Positions 2,850 to 5,042 of a stretch of DNA of 5,042 nucleotides are shown here, piece after piece. Positions within the stretch are counted from its first letter, which is position 1, and each line of letters begins with the position of its first letter. Made by a program: the position numbers and the translations under genes. The notes beneath the pieces were generated by a model. It made no database searches. It saw nothing but the letters and a program-made list of their open reading frames with translations, and was not told where the DNA came from. The stretch comes from an uncultured Clostridia bacterium (GTDB taxonomy: Bacteria > Bacillota > Clostridia > Oscillospirales > Ruminococcaceae), in assembly GCA_946563605.1 (NCBI GenBank), contig CAMNVW010000127.1, forward strand, positions 1 through 5,042. Reading direction: 5' to 3'.

Positions 2850-5042
2850 ATGAAATGGACAGGACTCAATGAACTGCGCGAGCAGTACCTATCCTTTTTT
2901 GAAAGCAAGGGACACACACGCATGGCAAGTGCGTCGCTGGTTCCGAAAAACGACAAGAGCCTGCTGCTGATCAACTCCGGCATGGCTCCGCTGAAAAAAT
3001 ACTTCCTCGGTTTGGAAACCCCTCCGAACCAGCGTGTAACTACCTGCCAGAAATGTATCCGCACACCGGATATCGACAGCGTAGGTCACGACGACCGTCA
3101 CGGCACCTATTTTGAGATGCTGGGCAACTTCTCGTTCGGGGATTATTTTAAGACCGAGGCAATCTCCTGGGCATGGGAGTTTTTGACCGAGGTGCTGGAA
3201 ATCCCTGCGGATAAGCTCTGGATCAGCATTTATCAGGACGATGACGAGGCGTTCGACATCTGGACGAAAAAAATCGGCGTTCCTGCTGAACGAATCGTCC
3301 GCTTGGGCAAAGAGGACAACTTTTGGGAGCATGGTTCCGGTCCTTGCGGCCCTTGCTCCGAGATCCACTTTGACCGCGGCGAATCAGTAGGCTGCGGCAG
3401 ACCGGAATGTGCTGTCGGCTGCGACTGCGACCGTTTCATGGAGATCTGGAACCTGGTATTCTCCCAGTTTGATTCTGACGGCAACGGCAACTATACCCGT
3501 ATGCCAAAGCCAAACATCGACACTGGTATGGGCATCGAACGTCTTGCGTGCGTTATGCAGGGTGTAGGCAACCTGTTTGAGGTCGACACCGTACAGAATA
3601 TCATGAAGCACATCTGCCGCATTGCAAATGTGGAGTACAAACAGGACGAGAAGAAAGATATCTCCCTGCGCGTTATTACCGACCACATCCGTTCCACCAC
3701 CTTTATGATCGGCGACGGCGTTCTGCCATCTAACGAGGGCAGAGGCTATGTTTTGAGAAGACTGCTCCGCCGCGCTGCACGTCACGGCAGATTGCTCGGC
3801 ATCAAGGATACCTTCCTGTACGAAGTTGCAAAGACTGTTATTCAGGAAAACGAGGGCGCATATCCAGAGCTGCGTGAAAACGAGGAATACATCGTCAAGG
3901 TCATCAAGGCAGAGGAAGAGCGTTTCCAGAAAACCATCGATCAGGGTATGGAACAGCTCCAGCAGCTGATAGCATCCTTTGACGGCAAGGGCGGCGTTCT
4001 CTCCGGCGAGGATGCGTTCCGTCTGTACGATACCTTTGGTTTCCCAATCGACCTGACCCGCGAGATTCTGGAAGAACAGAACATCCGCATTGACGAGGAA
4101 GAATTTACCCGTTTGATGAATGAACAGCGCGTTCGTGCAAGAGAGGCGAGAAAGGACGTCAGCGGTTGGAGCACCGACAGCATCGACCTGACTGCGCTTG
4201 CACCGACCACTTTCACCGGATACCAGACAATGAATCAGGAAGCTTCTGTGCTTGCATTGGTGCAGGATGGCAGCTTTGTTGACAGCGTTGAAGAAGGTCA
4301 GCAGGCAACCATTCTGCTGAACACGACCTCTTTCTACGGCGAATCCGGCGGTCAGGTAGGCGACACCGGCGTGATTGTCTGCGGCGAAAATGTATTCACC
4401 GTTGAGGATACCAAGAAAGACCACGAGGGTCACTTTATGCACATCGGCACTGTTGCAAAAGGCAGCTTCAGCACCGGTGACAGCGTTTTGGCACAGGTGG
4501 ACGCACAGCGCCGCCGCAGCATCATGTCCAACCATTCTGTCTGCCATCTGCTGCAGCTTGCGCTTCGTCAGGTACTGGGCAACCATGTTCATCAGGCAGG
4601 TTCTTACTATGACGAGCACCGCTGCCGTTTCGACTTCAGCCATTTCTCTGCAATGACTGCTGAAGAAATCGAAAAGACACAGAACCTTGTCAACCAAATG
4701 ATTCTGGGCGGTCACGAGGTGCAGATTGAGGAACTGCCGATTGCACAGGCAAAAGATAAGGGTGCAATGGCATTGTTCGGAGAAAAATACGGCGACATCG
4801 TCCGTGTATGCACCATGGGAGATTCTGTCGAGTTCTGCGGCGGTACCCATGTTCATAATACAGCTGAAATCGGTGTATTCAAAATCATTTCCGAATCCTC
4901 TGTTGCAGCAGGCGTCAGACGTATCGAAGCCGCTACCGGTATGGGCGTGCTCGAACTGCTCAACAACGCAGTTGTTGTTATCGGCGCTGTTGCTTCTGAG
5001 TTTAAAGCGGCAGGTCAGGCAGAGGTCGTTGCAAAGGCACAG
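2850..5042 (+). CDS. alaS: Alanyl-tRNA synthetase (AlaRS), N-terminal 731 residues, cut by window edge
   Basis: Cytoplasmic class II synthetase that charges tRNA-Ala and clears mischarged Ser/Gly. The open frame begins MKWTGLNELREQYLSFFESK and runs without a stop to the window end; full-length members are about 870-880 residues. Class II motif 2 is around RHGTYFEMLGNFSFGDYF (83-100) and motif 3 is GMGIERL (226-232). The tRNA-recognition region carries SNEGRGYVLRRLLRRAARHG (about 294-313). The editing domain follows NTTSFYGESGGQVGDTG (491-507) and has zinc ligands H562 and H566 in NHSVCHLL, and C663 and H667 in CGGTHVHNT. The C-terminal C-Ala domain is mostly or wholly beyond the edge. A Cys-rich stretch (C166, C169, C182, C187, C191, C193) in the catalytic domain replaces the Gly/Pro-rich loop of the enterobacterial enzyme and looks like the clostridial form. 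Expression is controlled by the T-box leader. Confidence 0.97.
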   Translation, partial: MKWTGLNELREQYLSFFESKGHTRMASASLVPKNDKSLLLINSGMAPLKKYFLGLETPPNQRVTTCQKCIRTPDIDSVGHDDRHGTYFEMLGNFSFGDYFKTEAISWAWEFLTEVLEIPADKLWISIYQDDDEAFDIWTKKIGVPAERIVRLGKEDNFWEHGSGPCGPCSEIHFDRGESVGCGRPECAVGCDCDRFMEIWNLVFSQFDSDGNGNYTRMPKPNIDTGMGIERLACVMQGVGNLFEVDTVQNIMKHICRIANVEYKQDEKKDISLRVITDHIRSTTFMIGDGVLPSNEGRGYVLRRLLRRAARHGRLLGIKDTFLYEVAKTVIQENEGAYPELRENEEYIVKVIKAEEERFQKTIDQGMEQLQQLIASFDGKGGVLSGEDAFRLYDTFGFPIDLTREILEEQNIRIDEEEFTRLMNEQRVRAREARKDVSGWSTDSIDLTALAPTTFTGYQTMNQEASVLALVQDGSFVDSVEEGQQATILLNTTSFYGESGGQVGDTGVIVCGENVFTVEDTKKDHEGHFMHIGTVAKGSFSTGDSVLAQVDAQRRRSIMSNHSVCHLLQLALRQVLGNHVHQAGSYYDEHRCRFDFSHFSAMTAEEIEKTQNLVNQMILGGHEVQIEELPIAQAKDKGAMALFGEKYGDIVRVCTMGDSVEFCGGTHVHNTAEIGVFKIISESSVAAGVRRIEAATGMGVLELLNNAVVVIGAVASEFKAAGQAEVVAKAQ

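Noticed and set aside
3384..4856. 490-residue open frame on the minus strand inside alaS
   Set aside because: It is antisense to an unmistakable alaS with all catalytic and editing motifs. It has no ribosome binding site or recognisable domain, and it arises from the codon usage of the real gene.

Overview
The window reads as chromosomal DNA from a spore-forming, anaerobe-type member of the Firmicutes (Clostridia). The evidence is a gene for the sporulation signal SpoIIR, an alanyl-tRNA synthetase gene (alaS) under a T-box leader, purine-rich AGGAGG-type ribosome binding sites, consensus sigma-A promoters and moderate G+C. The dense small intergenic hairpins recall the Oscillospirales/Ruminococcaceae side of the class. 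That placement is an inference from style, not from a search.

Left part (1-1041, minus strand): a PHP-family phosphoesterase of the histidinol-phosphatase (HisJ/HisK) type is followed 66 nt downstream by the first 56 codons of ispE, which runs off the left edge. No terminator is visible between them, so they probably share a transcript.

Middle (1042-1759): a long divergent intergenic region between the PHP gene and spoIIR. It contains no credible gene. It holds a chain of about a dozen short perfect palindromes (1106-1584) with 2-5 nt loops, separated by A/T-rich spacers, plus a perfect 58-bp direct repeat with a 98-bp period. The chain ends at a consensus TTGACA-18-TATAAT promoter whose -35 box overlaps the last palindrome. 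A weaker sigma-F-like promoter lies nearer the gene, where a forespore-specific spoIIR promoter would be expected.

Centre right (1760-2425, plus strand): spoIIR, a secreted or membrane-anchored forespore signal that triggers pro-sigma-E processing in the mother cell.

Right part (2486-5042, plus strand): a consensus promoter, an approximately 240-nt T-box riboswitch with an antiterminator and a competing 12-bp terminator, and then alaS. The alaS gene is cut by the right edge after 731 codons, within or just after the editing domain. The T-box UGGU bulge matches the ACCA end expected of tRNA-Ala, so uncharged tRNA-Ala should raise alaS expression.

I found no convincing new protein system. The least explained sequence is the hairpin mosaic with its internal direct repeat.
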